From NCBI GenBank assembly GCA_964389305.1, contig CAYMEK010000013.1, positions 1 to 64,000 of the forward strand: a stretch of 64,000 bases of DNA, in the 5' to 3' direction. This DNA is from CAYMEK01 sp964389305. GTDB taxonomy: Bacteria; Spirochaetota; Spirochaetia; SZUA-6; DRHE01. How positions within the stretch are numbered: the first letter of the stretch is position 1; each line of letters begins with the position of its first letter. The notes beneath the pieces are model-generated. The model was not told the origin of the DNA and did no database searches. It saw only the letters and a list, made by a program, of their open reading frames with translations. Both the position numbers and the translations under genes were made by a program. Shown here piece by piece: positions 42,095-51,565 of the stretch.

Positions 42095-42550
42095 GTGAGA
42101 ATCGAACGTGCAACCTTAGAGGATGCGGCAGAGATACTGGAGCTCCAGAAACTCGCCTACAGGAGTGAGGCGGTGCTCTACAACGACTTCACTATCCCCC
42201 CGTTGCGGCAGACCCGCGAGGAAATCGAAGCCGATTTCGAGAATCAGGTCTTCCTGAAGGCACTGGAAGACGGAAGAATCATCGGCTCCGTCAGGGCTCA
42301 CCTCGATCGGGGAAGCTGTCGAATCGGCCGGTTGGTCGTTCATCCCGAACTTCAGAACCGGGGAATCGGCACGAGCCTCATGAAGGAAATCGAAAGACTT
42401 CACCCCGAGGCCGGGCGCTTTGAGCTGTTCACGGGTCACAAGAGCAAACGCAACCTGCACCTCTATCGGAAACTGGGCTACCGGATTTTCCGGCGTGAAA
42501 GGGTCAACGCGACCCTGGAGCTCGTGTATATGGAGAAGAAAAGGATATGA
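42095..42550 (+). CDS. GNAT-family N-acetyltransferase
   Basis: A 151-residue acetyltransferase starting at GTG 42095 with GGAAGGG upstream. The acetyl-CoA loop is RLVVHPELQNRGIGTSLMKEIE; the fold ends LYRKLGYRIFRRE. Substrate unknown; small-molecule or protein amines are the usual targets. Confidence 0.88.
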   Translation: MRIERATLEDAAEILELQKLAYRSEAVLYNDFTIPPLRQTREEIEADFENQVFLKALEDGRIIGSVRAHLDRGSCRIGRLVVHPELQNRGIGTSLMKEIERLHPEAGRFELFTGHKSKRNLHLYRKLGYRIFRRERVNATLELVYMEKKRI

Positions 42551-42820
42551 CCGACTGACCGGATAGAGGCGAAGCAGCTCGCGTGATCCGAATACAAGGT
42601 TCAACACAGATCGCTCGATATTTGCGAGTGTGGGATAATTTCAGCCGTGAGGCACAGGGGTATCGGGCTCGTCGTCGCTCTGGCCGGGACGGAGATCGAT
42701 TGGATTGACAGGGATTAATCAGAACGATAAGCACAAACCGTGATCCCTTTGAGCATTCAACAGAAGCAGCGACTGGAACGAATACGTGAGCAGTACGCTC
42801 TATTCCATTTGCGATCCAGT
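42551..42820. other. 270-bp intergenic region
   Basis: Convergent gap between the acetyltransferase and the outer-membrane barrel gene. I see no gene, repeat or clear terminator hairpin here. Confidence 0.5.
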
Positions 42821-43555
42821 CTATAGCTGGTAGCCGAGGATAAAGAAAACGCAAACCGGAATCCATCCGTCTGTAGTCATTTCCTTAAAAGTATCGGTCG
42901 TTCCAGAACCTACGAGATCAAAACTGCTAAATTCATCCTTGACAACAGTCATGAAGTAGTAGTCGACGCGGAGGACCCCACCGACGTAAACTTTTTCTTG
43001 CACAAAGTATTGAACGCCTAGAAAAGCCCCACCAGCCAGGTAGCCCTGTTTTATCTCAAATTTCTCATCACTGATAGAGAAACTATAAGCAGCGTGGACG
43101 TAGTCCGCTGCGATCCCTACAAGAAGTTTAAGCTTAGGCGTTGAAGTCCTGAAGTAGTAGCGCAGCACCGGCCCTGCTTTGAGGAAATTGGCGTCATAGT
43201 TAGAAGAGGTACCGGTTATGACAGTGCCTTCCATTCTGGCGTTGGATGTGTCGCCATCTCCCTGGAAATAGGCAAACTCCGCCCCGAACTCAAAGCCTCC
43301 CAGTCCATATCCGGCATAAGCGCCGAAGCTCAGCATGGAAGAAGGATAAAGATCCGTTTCAAAATCACCAACCTCGATGCCGTTTGAATAGAGGACTGAG
43401 TTCATGATTGGATCGGAAATGCTCATCACGTTGACCCCAAGGTCAGCCTCCAGCTTGAGTTGGGCCGAGGCGGTAACCGCGATCAGGAGCAGCAAAACCA
43501 TCGCGATCAGCTCAGACTTCAATACAATTCCAATTGTGATTCCTTTTTTCGACAT
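42821..43555 (-). CDS. outer-membrane beta-barrel protein
   Basis: A 244-residue exported protein: a signal peptide of about 32 residues (LIAMVLLLLIAVTASAQ), then alternating aromatic beta strands such as LSFGAYAGYGLGGFEFGAEFAYF and VYVGGVLRVDYYFM, ending in an aromatic/hydrophobic ILGYQL strand. This suits an 8-stranded OmpA/OmpW-like barrel. CTGGAG precedes the ATG. Function (porin, adhesin or structural) is not readable. Confidence 0.72.
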   Translation of the reverse strand: MSKKGITIGIVLKSELIAMVLLLLIAVTASAQLKLEADLGVNVMSISDPIMNSVLYSNGIEVGDFETDLYPSSMLSFGAYAGYGLGGFEFGAEFAYFQGDGDTSNARMEGTVITGTSSNYDANFLKAGPVLRYYFRTSTPKLKLLVGIAADYVHAAYSFSISDEKFEIKQGYLAGGAFLGVQYFVQEKVYVGGVLRVDYYFMTVVKDEFSSFDLVGSGTTDTFKEMTTDGWIPVCVFFILGYQL

Positions 43556-43584
43556 GGATCAGCTCCAGCACGATAATATTTTTT

Positions 43585-43612
43585 ATCTTAACACTGTCTT
43601 TACTCAAGTCAA
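43585..43612 (-). promoter_or_regulatory. promoter of the beta-barrel gene
   Basis: On the minus strand TTGACT (43612-43607), 16 bases, TAAGAT (43590-43585), about 30 bases before the ATG at 43555. Good match, short leader with a ribosome site. Confidence 0.55.
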
Positions 43613-43816
43613 GGCATTTGCGCTGTGGAGGTGGGACAGATGGCCTGGATTCTGGGCAGGGGTGACCCCTTCGGACAGTTCGACTAGGAGCTGGACGAGT
43701 AGGCGGAAGCGTATGATCATGGGGAATTCAAGATCATGGGAGCCCAGAGGACAGATAAGCACCTTTACAGCCCTCCGGCGGCAGGGATGCGCACCGTTAT
43801 CTGGAGATCCTGGATC

Positions 43817-45403
43817 CTATCCGGCGTCCTGCTTTTCGGCCGCCGCTGTTTCTGCGGGTCCTTCCAGGGTCTCGATCGGATTTCCCGAATGATCGCGTTT
43901 GAGGAAGTAGTTGACCCAGGAGGAAGTTTCGTAGAGCTTCCAGTCGCGCGGATTGATCACGTATCCGAGCTTGTCGAGCTCGTTACGATTCTTGGCCCGC
44001 CAATAGACCCGCTCCCAGACGCAGGGACGATCTTCGAACACCTCGCAGTTGCCGTTTATCCGGCTTCCGCCGCAAGGGCCGATCCGCTGACCCTTGGGGC
44101 AGCGGGATTCGGGACACAGGTAATACATCTCGAACAGGGCGCAGTCGTCACACTCCCGGCAATCGAACAGGACCCTTTTGGCCGTATGTTCGAGAACCTG
44201 AAATAGCTTGTAGCGCGGGCGCCTCTTTTCCGCGAACTTCGCCATGGCCTGCATCAGCCGATATCCGGGAGTATTCTGCGTGAAAAACAGCTTGTGGGCG
44301 AAACGCATCAACCAGAAGGTCAGAGACGGGACCGGCCTCCTGCGCGTTCTTCTGAGCTTCGGCTCCTGTCCATCACGGGCAAAGTCGAAGTCCTCCCCTC
44401 CCTCGAACATAAAAAAGCTGCGGCGCGGGGAGAAACCGAACTCCTCGACATAGTCCTTCCAGTTCTCCCTGATCTGCTCGGAGCGCTCCATGATGGTGTT
44501 CACGTCGGGATACTTCAGGTTGAGCCCCTCGATGTGAGCGCCGTTGTAGCCGAGGCCCTTGAGAACGGCCACCTGCCTGGCGGCCCGTTCCAGGCGCAGC
44601 GATTTACCCTTATCTTCCGCCTTCGCCTCCTCCTGGAGCAGCCGCAGCAGGCGGTGGGTTACGTAGCACCCGGGAACCTCTCCGCCGGCCATGTAGCGGC
44701 CCGCACCGGCGGACAGCACGTAGACGCTGCCCAGGACCGGTATGTCCAACCCCAGGACCCGGTGGATATACTTGATGAACTCCGCGTACTTGCGGGAATC
44801 GTAGCCTAGCTGGGTAATCAGGAATCGCGCTCCGGCGCGGACCTTCTTCTCCAGCTTGCAGTACTGCATGTAAGAGGACGCTTCGGTAGGCTTGAACGGC
44901 GAGGCGACCGCGCCGAGGAAGAAGTCGGTGGGCTCCAGCTTGACCGTCCTGCGCCCGCTCGCTACATCCAATCCCTGGTTCATCTGGCTTAGATACTGCA
45001 GGGCGATCACCGAATCGATGTCGAATACCGGTTTGGGCAGCCCGAAGGCGCCGGAGATCGGATAGTCGCCGGTGATCACCAGCAGGTTGGTGATCCCGGC
45101 CCTCTTCAGCGCATACGCCCGGGCTTCGACCATGTTGCGGTTCATGTCCTTGCAGGAGAAATGGACAAGCAGGTCCGGCCCGATCGCCTTTATCTCCGGA
45201 CCCAGAATATCGGCACACAGAGCGGGATTGCCGCCCGCATTATCGGTGAGACTCAAGCCGGAGATGTACTTGGACTGACTGGCTTGCTCGGCAAACTTCA
45301 GGATATTGTCGATGCCGGCGCCCTTGTACCCTCTTCCTGGCACCAGCTCGCAGGTTACGACGAACTCGTCTCCCGCCAGCAATCCTTCCTTGAAACGTTT
45401 CAT
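43817..45403 (-). CDS. metF: methylenetetrahydrofolate reductase fused to a MetV/MTHFR_C domain
   Basis: A 528-residue protein. ATG 45403 is chosen (GGAGG upstream) over the in-frame start further up. Residues about 1-310 form the FAD TIM barrel of MetF (FVVTCELVPGRG, LSLTDNAGGNP, VHFSCKDMNRN, LLVITGDYP). The C-terminal part carries the cysteine-rich MTHFR_C/MetV domain (CRECDDC, CPESRCPKG, GPCGGSRINGNCEVF). MetV is usually a separate partner of MetF in acetogens. The enzyme makes methyl-THF for methionine or a Wood-Ljungdahl-type branch. No other pathway genes are here. Confidence 0.9.
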   Translation of the reverse strand: MKRFKEGLLAGDEFVVTCELVPGRGYKGAGIDNILKFAEQASQSKYISGLSLTDNAGGNPALCADILGPEIKAIGPDLLVHFSCKDMNRNMVEARAYALKRAGITNLLVITGDYPISGAFGLPKPVFDIDSVIALQYLSQMNQGLDVASGRRTVKLEPTDFFLGAVASPFKPTEASSYMQYCKLEKKVRAGARFLITQLGYDSRKYAEFIKYIHRVLGLDIPVLGSVYVLSAGAGRYMAGGEVPGCYVTHRLLRLLQEEAKAEDKGKSLRLERAARQVAVLKGLGYNGAHIEGLNLKYPDVNTIMERSEQIRENWKDYVEEFGFSPRRSFFMFEGGEDFDFARDGQEPKLRRTRRRPVPSLTFWLMRFAHKLFFTQNTPGYRLMQAMAKFAEKRRPRYKLFQVLEHTAKRVLFDCRECDDCALFEMYYLCPESRCPKGQRIGPCGGSRINGNCEVFEDRPCVWERVYWRAKNRNELDKLGYVINPRDWKLYETSSWVNYFLKRDHSGNPIETLEGPAETAAAEKQDAG

Positions 45404-45455
45404 CTTTTTACCCGTCCTCCATAGGATGGCTATCGTGGGAATGCCTATCGTGATA

Positions 45456-45484
45456 ACATTAGCGATTTGCTCAACAATTGTCAA
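45456..45484 (-). promoter_or_regulatory. metF promoter
   Basis: On the minus strand TTGACA (45484-45479), 17 bases, TAATGT (45461-45456). The leader beyond it contains two direct copies of CACGATAG (15 bases apart), which could be a regulator site. Confidence 0.5.
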
Positions 45485-45594
45485 CAAGCTCCAGACCGGA
45501 CATTGCTGCCTGGAAAACGGCAGGGCCGCAACCTGCTTACCGCCGCCGCGCCCTGTTTCCTCGGCAGGCTTTATGTTATCCTACCCTCGTTTCC

Positions 45595-46908
45595 ATGAAC
45601 CTCCAGGCACTCACGGACCAGCTCGATCATCCGAAGCACTCTCGCAGGCTCGAGGCGATAAAGGCTCTGGGCTCGGCGCTGCAGTCAGGAGAAATCCTTC
45701 AGCCCCGCGTCACGGAAGAGGTAAACAATCACATCCACACGATCTACTCCTTCTCCCCCTACTCTCCCGCCAGGGCCGTTTGGATGAGCCGCCTGGCGGG
45801 CCTGACCACCGCGGGAATCATGGACCACGACTCGATATCAGGCGCCGAGGAGTTCATAGAGGCAGGCAGCTCGATCGGCCTGGCCACGACCATCGGCGTC
45901 GAGTGCCGCTGCGATTTTTCCGCTACTTCGCTGGCCGGCAGGCGTCTGAACAACCCCGACCAGCTCTCCAATGGATACGTGGCTCTCCACGGTGTTCCCC
46001 ATTCACAGATCGAGCGCGTTTCCCGTTACTTCGAGCCGTACCGCAAGGCCCGCAACCGGCGCAACAGCCTGATGGTGGAACGGCTCAACGGGATCCTGGG
46101 CGACAGGAGCCTCGAGCTGGACTTCCGGCGAGACGTCGTGCCGCTGTCCATGAGCAGGGCCGGCGGTAGCATCACCGAACGCCACCTCCTGTTCGCCCTG
46201 GCTCTGAAAATGATCGATAGCTTCGGCAGAGGCCGCGGACTGGTCACCTTTCTCCATGACAGCCTGCGGCTGTCCTTGAGCCCCAAGGTGCGGCGGTATC
46301 TAGAGGACCCGAGCAATCCACACTACCCCTATGACCTGCTGGGAGCTCTCAAGAGCGAGTTGGTGCCTTTGTTCTACCTGGAGGCGGACGCCGAATGCCC
46401 CGATATCCGCGAATTCCTGGCTTTTTGCGAGCATACCGGGGCCATCTCCGCCTACGCCTACCTGGGCGACATCGAGGAGTCGGTGACGGGCGACAAGAAA
46501 AGTCAGAGGTTCGAGGACGAGTACCTGGAGGAGCTGTTCGACGTGCTTACCGACCTGGGCTTTCGGGCCGTCACCTACATGCCCAATCGCAACACCTCGG
46601 AACAGCTCAGGCGGGTGCAGGAGCTGTGCCGCCGGAAACGGTTATTCGAGATCAGCGGGGTGGACATCAACTCCCCCCGCCAATCCTTCACCTGCCCGGA
46701 GATACGCCGGCCTCAATTCCGGCACCTGATCGATTCGACCTGGGCCCTTATAGGCCACGAGCTGGCCGCCAGCGAAGATCCGGGCAAGGGAATGTTTCAG
46801 CCTGCCGCGATAAAAAGGCATCCCGACCTGGCGGAGCGCATCGAGGCATTCAAGCGGATAGGAAAGCGTCTCGCGTCAGCGAACTCCTCGACCGGCCTTG
46901 CGAAATGA
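45595..46908 (+). CDS. PHP-domain metal-dependent hydrolase
   Basis: A 437-residue protein starting at ATG 45595. PHP motifs are NNHIHTIYSFSPYSP, GIMDHDSISGAEEF and the later EADAECPD and GVDIN segments, with His and Asp as metal ligands. The fold is shared by histidinol phosphatase, 3',5'-nucleotide phosphatases and DNA-polymerase exonuclease domains; the long central insertion (about residues 130-260) makes it unlike any of these. No ribosome site is present. TATCCT lies 12 bases before the ATG. It overlaps pdxT tail to tail by 33 bases. Confidence 0.78.
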   Translation: MNLQALTDQLDHPKHSRRLEAIKALGSALQSGEILQPRVTEEVNNHIHTIYSFSPYSPARAVWMSRLAGLTTAGIMDHDSISGAEEFIEAGSSIGLATTIGVECRCDFSATSLAGRRLNNPDQLSNGYVALHGVPHSQIERVSRYFEPYRKARNRRNSLMVERLNGILGDRSLELDFRRDVVPLSMSRAGGSITERHLLFALALKMIDSFGRGRGLVTFLHDSLRLSLSPKVRRYLEDPSNPHYPYDLLGALKSELVPLFYLEADAECPDIREFLAFCEHTGAISAYAYLGDIEESVTGDKKSQRFEDEYLEELFDVLTDLGFRAVTYMPNRNTSEQLRRVQELCRRKRLFEISGVDINSPRQSFTCPEIRRPQFRHLIDSTWALIGHELAASEDPGKGMFQPAAIKRHPDLAERIEAFKRIGKRLASANSSTGLAK

Positions 46909-47505
46909 AACCCTTTCCAGGAAGTACCCGTGGATTCTGGTATCTGCTGTAAGTTCCGGATGAAAAGCGGTCGCCAGCAGGCTACCCTCTACGGCAGCCA
47001 CGCACCCCCCGTCTGCTAATCTGGCCAACACACGCACACCTTTTCCAGCCTTGACTACAACCGGAGCACGGATGAACACGGCGGGAAAGGGCTTACTGCC
47101 AATCGCAGGAATTGGGAGATCCTCCTCGAAGCTGTCGAGCTGCCTTCCGAAAGCGTTCCTGCGTACAACCAGGTTCATTACCCCGATTCGTCCCGCTCCA
47201 ACCGCATCGCTGGTATCACCAGCGAGCCTTCGGGCCAGGAGAATCATCCCGGCACAGGTTCCAAAGATTGGAAAACCCGCCTGCGCCATCCGTCGTATTC
47301 GCTCGGTAAAGTGAAAACGTCCCATGAGCCAGCCGATCGCAGTACTCTCTCCTCCGGGGAGGATGAGACCATCCACTCCATCGATCTCTTCCGGAAGGCG
47401 GAGGAGGATGGGCTCGGCTCTCAGCGCTCGAATCATCTCGGCGTGCTCGGTAAAGGCGCCCTGCAGAGCCAGGATGCCGATCTTCAACCGACTATTGCCG
47501 CCCAT
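46876..47505 (-). CDS. pdxT: pyridoxal 5'-phosphate synthase glutaminase subunit
   Basis: A 209-residue class I glutaminase: KIGILALQGAFTEH, LPGGESTAIG, the catalytic cysteine in GTCAGMILLA and FHPEL for His and Glu. It supplies ammonia to PdxS in the DXP-independent B6 pathway. ATG 47505 lies one base after the pdxS stop. Slightly longer than usual (about 195). Confidence 0.95.
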   Translation of the reverse strand: MGGNSRLKIGILALQGAFTEHAEMIRALRAEPILLRLPEEIDGVDGLILPGGESTAIGWLMGRFHFTERIRRMAQAGFPIFGTCAGMILLARRLAGDTSDAVGAGRIGVMNLVVRRNAFGRQLDSFEEDLPIPAIGSKPFPAVFIRAPVVVKAGKGVRVLARLADGGCVAAVEGSLLATAFHPELTADTRIHGYFLERVSFRKAGRGVR

Positions 47506-47506
47506 C

Positions 47507-48388
47507 TCACCATCCCCGCACGGCCAAGCGCTCGCCCTCCGGCAGGGACGATATTTCCACGCCCCTGAGTGCCTGCCCCAGCCCCTCGGACACTTCGGCC
47601 AGTATCGCCGCATCCTGGTAGTGGGCGACAGCTTTGACGATCGCCCTGGCTCGCTCGGCGGGATCCTCGGATTTGAAGATGCCCGAGCCCACGAAGACCC
47701 CTTCGGCGCCGAGCTGCATCATGAGAGCCGCATCGGCCGGAGTGGCGACTCCCCCGGCGGCAAAGTTGACAACCGGAAGCTTGTCGGTTTCGGCGACCTG
47801 CGCCACCAGCTCGTAGGGTGCGCCCAGGTTTTTGGCTTCCGCCATCAGCTCGCTACAGTCTATTGAAGTAAGCTTGCGCACTTCGTCCATGACCGTACGC
47901 ATGTGCCGCACCGCCTCCACGATGTTTCCGGTGCCGGCCTCTCCCTTGGTGCGTATCATCGCGGCCCCTTCCCCGATCCGCCGCAGCGCCTCGCCCAGGT
48001 TTCGGGCTCCGCACACGAAAGGCACTTTGAAGCGGCTCTTGTCTATGTGGTGAGCCTCATCGGCAGGGGTCAGCACCTCGCTTTCATCGATGTAGTCCAC
48101 CCCAAGGGCTTCCAGTATCTGAGCCTCGACGAAGTGGCCAATACGCACCTTGGCCATCACCGGGATGCTGACAGCCTCCATGATGGCCTTGATCAGAGCC
48201 GGGTCGCTCATCCTGGCCACTCCACCCTCGGCCCTGATATCGGCCGGAACCCTTTCAAGAGCCATCACTGCCACGGCCCCGGCCTGCTCGGCGATCTGGG
48301 CGTGTTCCGGGGTGACCACGTCCATGATGACCCCACCTTTAAGCATTCTAGCTAATCCCTTTTTTGTAACCGTTGTAGATTTTTCCAT
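47507..48388 (-). CDS. pdxS: pyridoxal 5'-phosphate synthase lyase subunit
   Basis: A 293-residue TIM-barrel subunit. Highly conserved segments are GGVIMDVVTPEHA, VMALERVPADIRA, MAKVRIGHFVEAQ and MIRTKGEAGTGN with catalytic lysines. AGGAGG precedes ATG 48388. It combines ribose-5-phosphate, glyceraldehyde-3-phosphate and ammonia into PLP. Ten bases behind pdxR. Confidence 0.97.
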   Translation of the reverse strand: MEKSTTVTKKGLARMLKGGVIMDVVTPEHAQIAEQAGAVAVMALERVPADIRAEGGVARMSDPALIKAIMEAVSIPVMAKVRIGHFVEAQILEALGVDYIDESEVLTPADEAHHIDKSRFKVPFVCGARNLGEALRRIGEGAAMIRTKGEAGTGNIVEAVRHMRTVMDEVRKLTSIDCSELMAEAKNLGAPYELVAQVAETDKLPVVNFAAGGVATPADAALMMQLGAEGVFVGSGIFKSEDPAERARAIVKAVAHYQDAAILAEVSEGLGQALRGVEISSLPEGERLAVRGW

Positions 48389-48398
48389 AATCTTCCTC

Positions 48399-49877
48399 CT
48401 AGGCAAGCATCTCTTTTAAAGCATCCGCTATGACCTGGATCCCCCTGTCGATCTGCTGCTCCTCGACTGCGGCGAAACCCAATCGAAAACCACCCCGCCT
48501 CCACTCCTCCACCGCAAACATCCGGTCAGGTGCGAACACTACGCCCCTCGACCGCGTTTTGAGCAAAAGAGCCAGGGCATCAAGCCGCTCAGGGATATCG
48601 ACCCACTGGTAGAGACCGCCTCCCGGCTTTTGCCACTCCAGCTCCCCGGGAAAATGCCTCTCCATGGCTTCAAGCATGGCGTCCCGCCTGCGCTTGTATA
48701 ACTGCCTTTTGCGCTTCAATCCCCTGTCGTAGTGACCCTTGCGGCAAAACTCCAGCAGAGCGGCCTGGAGAATGCGGTTGGTGTACAGGTCGGAGCTCTG
48801 TTTGAGAAGCGAGAGCCGCTCGATGACCGGCCGGGCGGCTACTATCCAGCTCAGCCGAATGCCGGGGAACAGGCTGTCGGAGAAGCTGCCCACATGGATA
48901 ATCCCGCCGCTTTCATCCCAGGACTTGAGGGGAAAGGCTTCCCGGCCGTCGAAGCCGAGATCATGGGCGTAGTCGTCCTCGACAACCAGCAGGCTGCTGC
49001 GCTTGCACAAATCGACAAGATACCTGCGCCGTTCCGCGGCCAACACGGTTCCCGTGGGGTTGTGGAAGGTGGGAACGATATAGAAGAGCTTTGGCTTCCG
49101 GTGCCTGAGGACGCGCTGCAGGACATCTGTACGGACGCCCCGGCCGTCCATGGCGATACCCACACAGTTGGCCTGCAGCGCCCGGAATACCCCCAGGGCT
49201 CCGGGGTAGGTCAGGTGCTGCAGCAAGACTGTGTCGCCCGGATCTATAAACAGACGCCCGATCAGGCTCAGAGCCTGCTGCAAGCCGCTGACCATCATCA
49301 GGTTTTCTTCCTGACAGAGTATGTTGCGCTGCGCCAGCAGCACCGGCAGGTACTCGAGCAGAGGCTCGAAGCCGCGCGGCGATCCGAAGCTGAGAAGCTT
49401 CTCTCCGTAGCGACGGAAGGCAGACTGCAGGCACTCCCCGAACTCACTCACCGGGAAGGTGCTGCGGTCCGGTTTATCCGAAGCCAGATTGATGAAAGGG
49501 CTCCGCCCTTCGGGTTCGGCGAGCTGCTCCAACACGGACAGCAGGCCGGCGTTGAGGCGCAGCCAGGAGGAGGAGAACAGGCCTTCGTAGCTCATACCGC
49601 CTGCCTCCTCTCCTGCCGGGGCAGAAGCTTCGGCCGGGAGATAGCCGGTAACAAAAGCCCCTCTGCCCACGTGGGAGGTGATCAACCCCTCGGCTTCCAG
49701 CTCCTGGTAGGCCTGCACCACCGTATTCCTGCTCACCGCCAGGGAGCCGGCCAGCTCGCGGGTGGCAGGCAACTTGCTACTCGGAGGCAGACGCCGTTCG
49801 GCGATCAGCATGCTCAGCTTCCGTTTGAGCTGCAGATACAGCGGAACCTTGTCATCACGATCCAGCTCTACGATCAT
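48399..49877 (-). CDS. pdxR: MocR-family PLP-binding regulator of B6 synthesis
   Basis: A 492-residue GntR/MocR protein: winged helix (LPATRELAGSLAVSRNTVVQAYQELEAEGL) joined to an aminotransferase-like domain with VPTFHNPTGTVL, VEDDYAHDL and the PLP lysine region of GSFSDSLFPGIRLSW. ATG 49877 follows GGAGGAG. It lies in the same direction directly before pdxS and pdxT, instead of divergently as is more usual, so it probably regulates its own operon through the boxes upstream. Confidence 0.9.
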   Translation of the reverse strand: MIVELDRDDKVPLYLQLKRKLSMLIAERRLPPSSKLPATRELAGSLAVSRNTVVQAYQELEAEGLITSHVGRGAFVTGYLPAEASAPAGEEAGGMSYEGLFSSSWLRLNAGLLSVLEQLAEPEGRSPFINLASDKPDRSTFPVSEFGECLQSAFRRYGEKLLSFGSPRGFEPLLEYLPVLLAQRNILCQEENLMMVSGLQQALSLIGRLFIDPGDTVLLQHLTYPGALGVFRALQANCVGIAMDGRGVRTDVLQRVLRHRKPKLFYIVPTFHNPTGTVLAAERRRYLVDLCKRSSLLVVEDDYAHDLGFDGREAFPLKSWDESGGIIHVGSFSDSLFPGIRLSWIVAARPVIERLSLLKQSSDLYTNRILQAALLEFCRKGHYDRGLKRKRQLYKRRRDAMLEAMERHFPGELEWQKPGGGLYQWVDIPERLDALALLLKTRSRGVVFAPDRMFAVEEWRRGGFRLGFAAVEEQQIDRGIQVIADALKEMLA

Positions 49878-49920
49878 TCTATTTTCTCCTCCAATATATG
49901 CCCGGACCGGTTCAAACAAA

Positions 49921-50022
49921 AGATCCAATCAGGCAAAATATCATACCATCCAATCCAATAATTTGCTTGTTTATATAAATTGGACTCAAGATTTACGGCC
50001 AATACCGGGCAGGATTGGATCT
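49921..50022 (-). promoter_or_regulatory. pdxR operon control region with three ATCCAATC boxes
   Basis: ATCCAATC occurs at 49923-49930 and 49948-49955 (25 bases apart, same direction) and inverted at 50013-50020; the outer pair extends to a perfect 10-base inverted repeat (49921-49930 with 50013-50022). A minus-strand TATGAT (49945-49940) lies between the two direct copies. Two direct copies plus one inverted copy is the kind of layout reported for MocR regulators such as PdxR. Confidence 0.65.
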
Positions 50023-50119
50023 TCCACGGCGCCCTTTGTCCTTTTGCTTGGAACAACGGGGTCGATACGATTCTCGTCAGCGGGTCAGACGGGGGCGGTG
50101 TTGCGGGAAAAAACGATGT

Positions 50120-51547
50120 TTACCTGTCGGGCCTGAACTCCTCGATCTCGTAAGAGTCACGGATCAGGCGCCTGCCTTCCTCGATCGAGCCGATCTCTCC
50201 CATGGCTCTCGCCTGGATGAGGATATTGCCTACGGCCGTGGCTTCCGCCGGGCCGGCGAAAACCGGGATGCCTGCCTCGGCGGCCGTGAGCCGGCAGAGG
50301 AGGTTGTTGCGGCTGCCTCCGCCGATGATGTACAGCTCCTCCACCGGCCGGCCGGTCACCTCCTTCAGCTCCCCGATAGTTGTTGCATAGAGCGCCGCCA
50401 GGCTCTGCAGCACCGCCCGCACCGTCTCGGCGGGGCTGTCCGGCTCCTTTTGGCCGGTCTCCCGGCAGAAGGCGCGGATACGATCGGGCATGCTGTCGTC
50501 GATGAGACCGGGCTTGAGAAATCGGGGATCGTTGGCATCGATGCTTAGATCCGCCGGTCCGAACTCCCGCGCCAGCTCGGTCAGCTCTCCGTAGGAGCGC
50601 TCCCGGTCGGTCCGATCCCAGTGGCGCTTGCATTCCTGGATGATCCATAGTCCGATGATGTTTTTCAATAAGCGGATGCCGCCGCCGGCCGCCCCTTCAT
50701 TGGTGAAATTGCAGGCGTAGCTCTTGTCGTCGATGATCGGCTCGGGACATTCTATTCCCAGCAGCGACCAGGTTCCCGAGCTGAGATAGGCATAGTTGGG
50801 ATTGCCGGCCGCCGGCACGGCCGCCACGGCGCTGGCGGTGTCGTGGCTGCCTGAGGCCACTACCTCTACCTCTCCGGCCGCTCCTACTTCCGCAGCGAAG
50901 TGCGGCAGGAGCTTTCCTATCCGGGTCCCCGAGGGGATGATCTCGCCGAACCACCGTCTGTCGAAGCCCAGGGCGTCGATCAGCTTCCACGACCACTGCC
51001 GCGTACGCGGGTTATAGAGCTGGGTGGTGGTGACGTGCGAATACTCGTTTCTCATCTCCCCGGTCAGCCAATAGTGCAGCAGATCCGGGAGAGTCAGCAG
51101 ATAGCGGGCCTGGCTGACCAGTTCGGGCTTGGCCTGCCGGTGGGCGAAGAGCTGATAGATGGTGTTGATCTGCATGTACTGGATGCCGGTCTGCTCGAAA
51201 ATCTCCCGCCTGGGGACGATGTCGTAGACCTGTTCCGGCACGCCGTCGGTCCGGCTGTCGCGATAATGGTAGAGGCTGCCCAGGAGATCCCCCTGCCGGT
51301 CCAGAAGCGCATAATCCACTCCCCAGGTATCCACCCCTATACTGCAAATCTGCCGGGGATACCTGGAGAACGCCTCCCTGAGCCCGATCTTGATCTGTGT
51401 GAAAATTCCCAGGATGTCCCAGTAGATGCTTCGCCCGATTCGCACCGGACGGTTGGGAAAGCGGTGGACTACCTCCACCTTCTCGACCTCGCCGACGATC
51501 ACCCGTCCGCTCTCGGCGCCGAGATCCACGGCGACATACTTGGCCAT
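50120..51547 (-). CDS. rhaB: rhamnulokinase
   Basis: A 475-residue FGGY-family kinase: YVAVDLGAESGRVIVGEV phosphate loop, GVDTWGVDYALLD, GSHDTASAVAAVPA and IIGGGSRNNLLCRLTA. It phosphorylates L-rhamnulose at C1. It follows rhaI by 18 bases on the same strand. Length agrees with E. coli RhaB (489). It completes the early steps of rhamnose catabolism with the isomerase. Confidence 0.93.
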   Translation of the reverse strand: MAKYVAVDLGAESGRVIVGEVEKVEVVHRFPNRPVRIGRSIYWDILGIFTQIKIGLREAFSRYPRQICSIGVDTWGVDYALLDRQGDLLGSLYHYRDSRTDGVPEQVYDIVPRREIFEQTGIQYMQINTIYQLFAHRQAKPELVSQARYLLTLPDLLHYWLTGEMRNEYSHVTTTQLYNPRTRQWSWKLIDALGFDRRWFGEIIPSGTRIGKLLPHFAAEVGAAGEVEVVASGSHDTASAVAAVPAAGNPNYAYLSSGTWSLLGIECPEPIIDDKSYACNFTNEGAAGGGIRLLKNIIGLWIIQECKRHWDRTDRERSYGELTELAREFGPADLSIDANDPRFLKPGLIDDSMPDRIRAFCRETGQKEPDSPAETVRAVLQSLAALYATTIGELKEVTGRPVEELYIIGGGSRNNLLCRLTAAEAGIPVFAGPAEATAVGNILIQARAMGEIGSIEEGRRLIRDSYEIEEFRPDR

Positions 51548-51565
51548 TACGCTTGCCCCGGCGGA

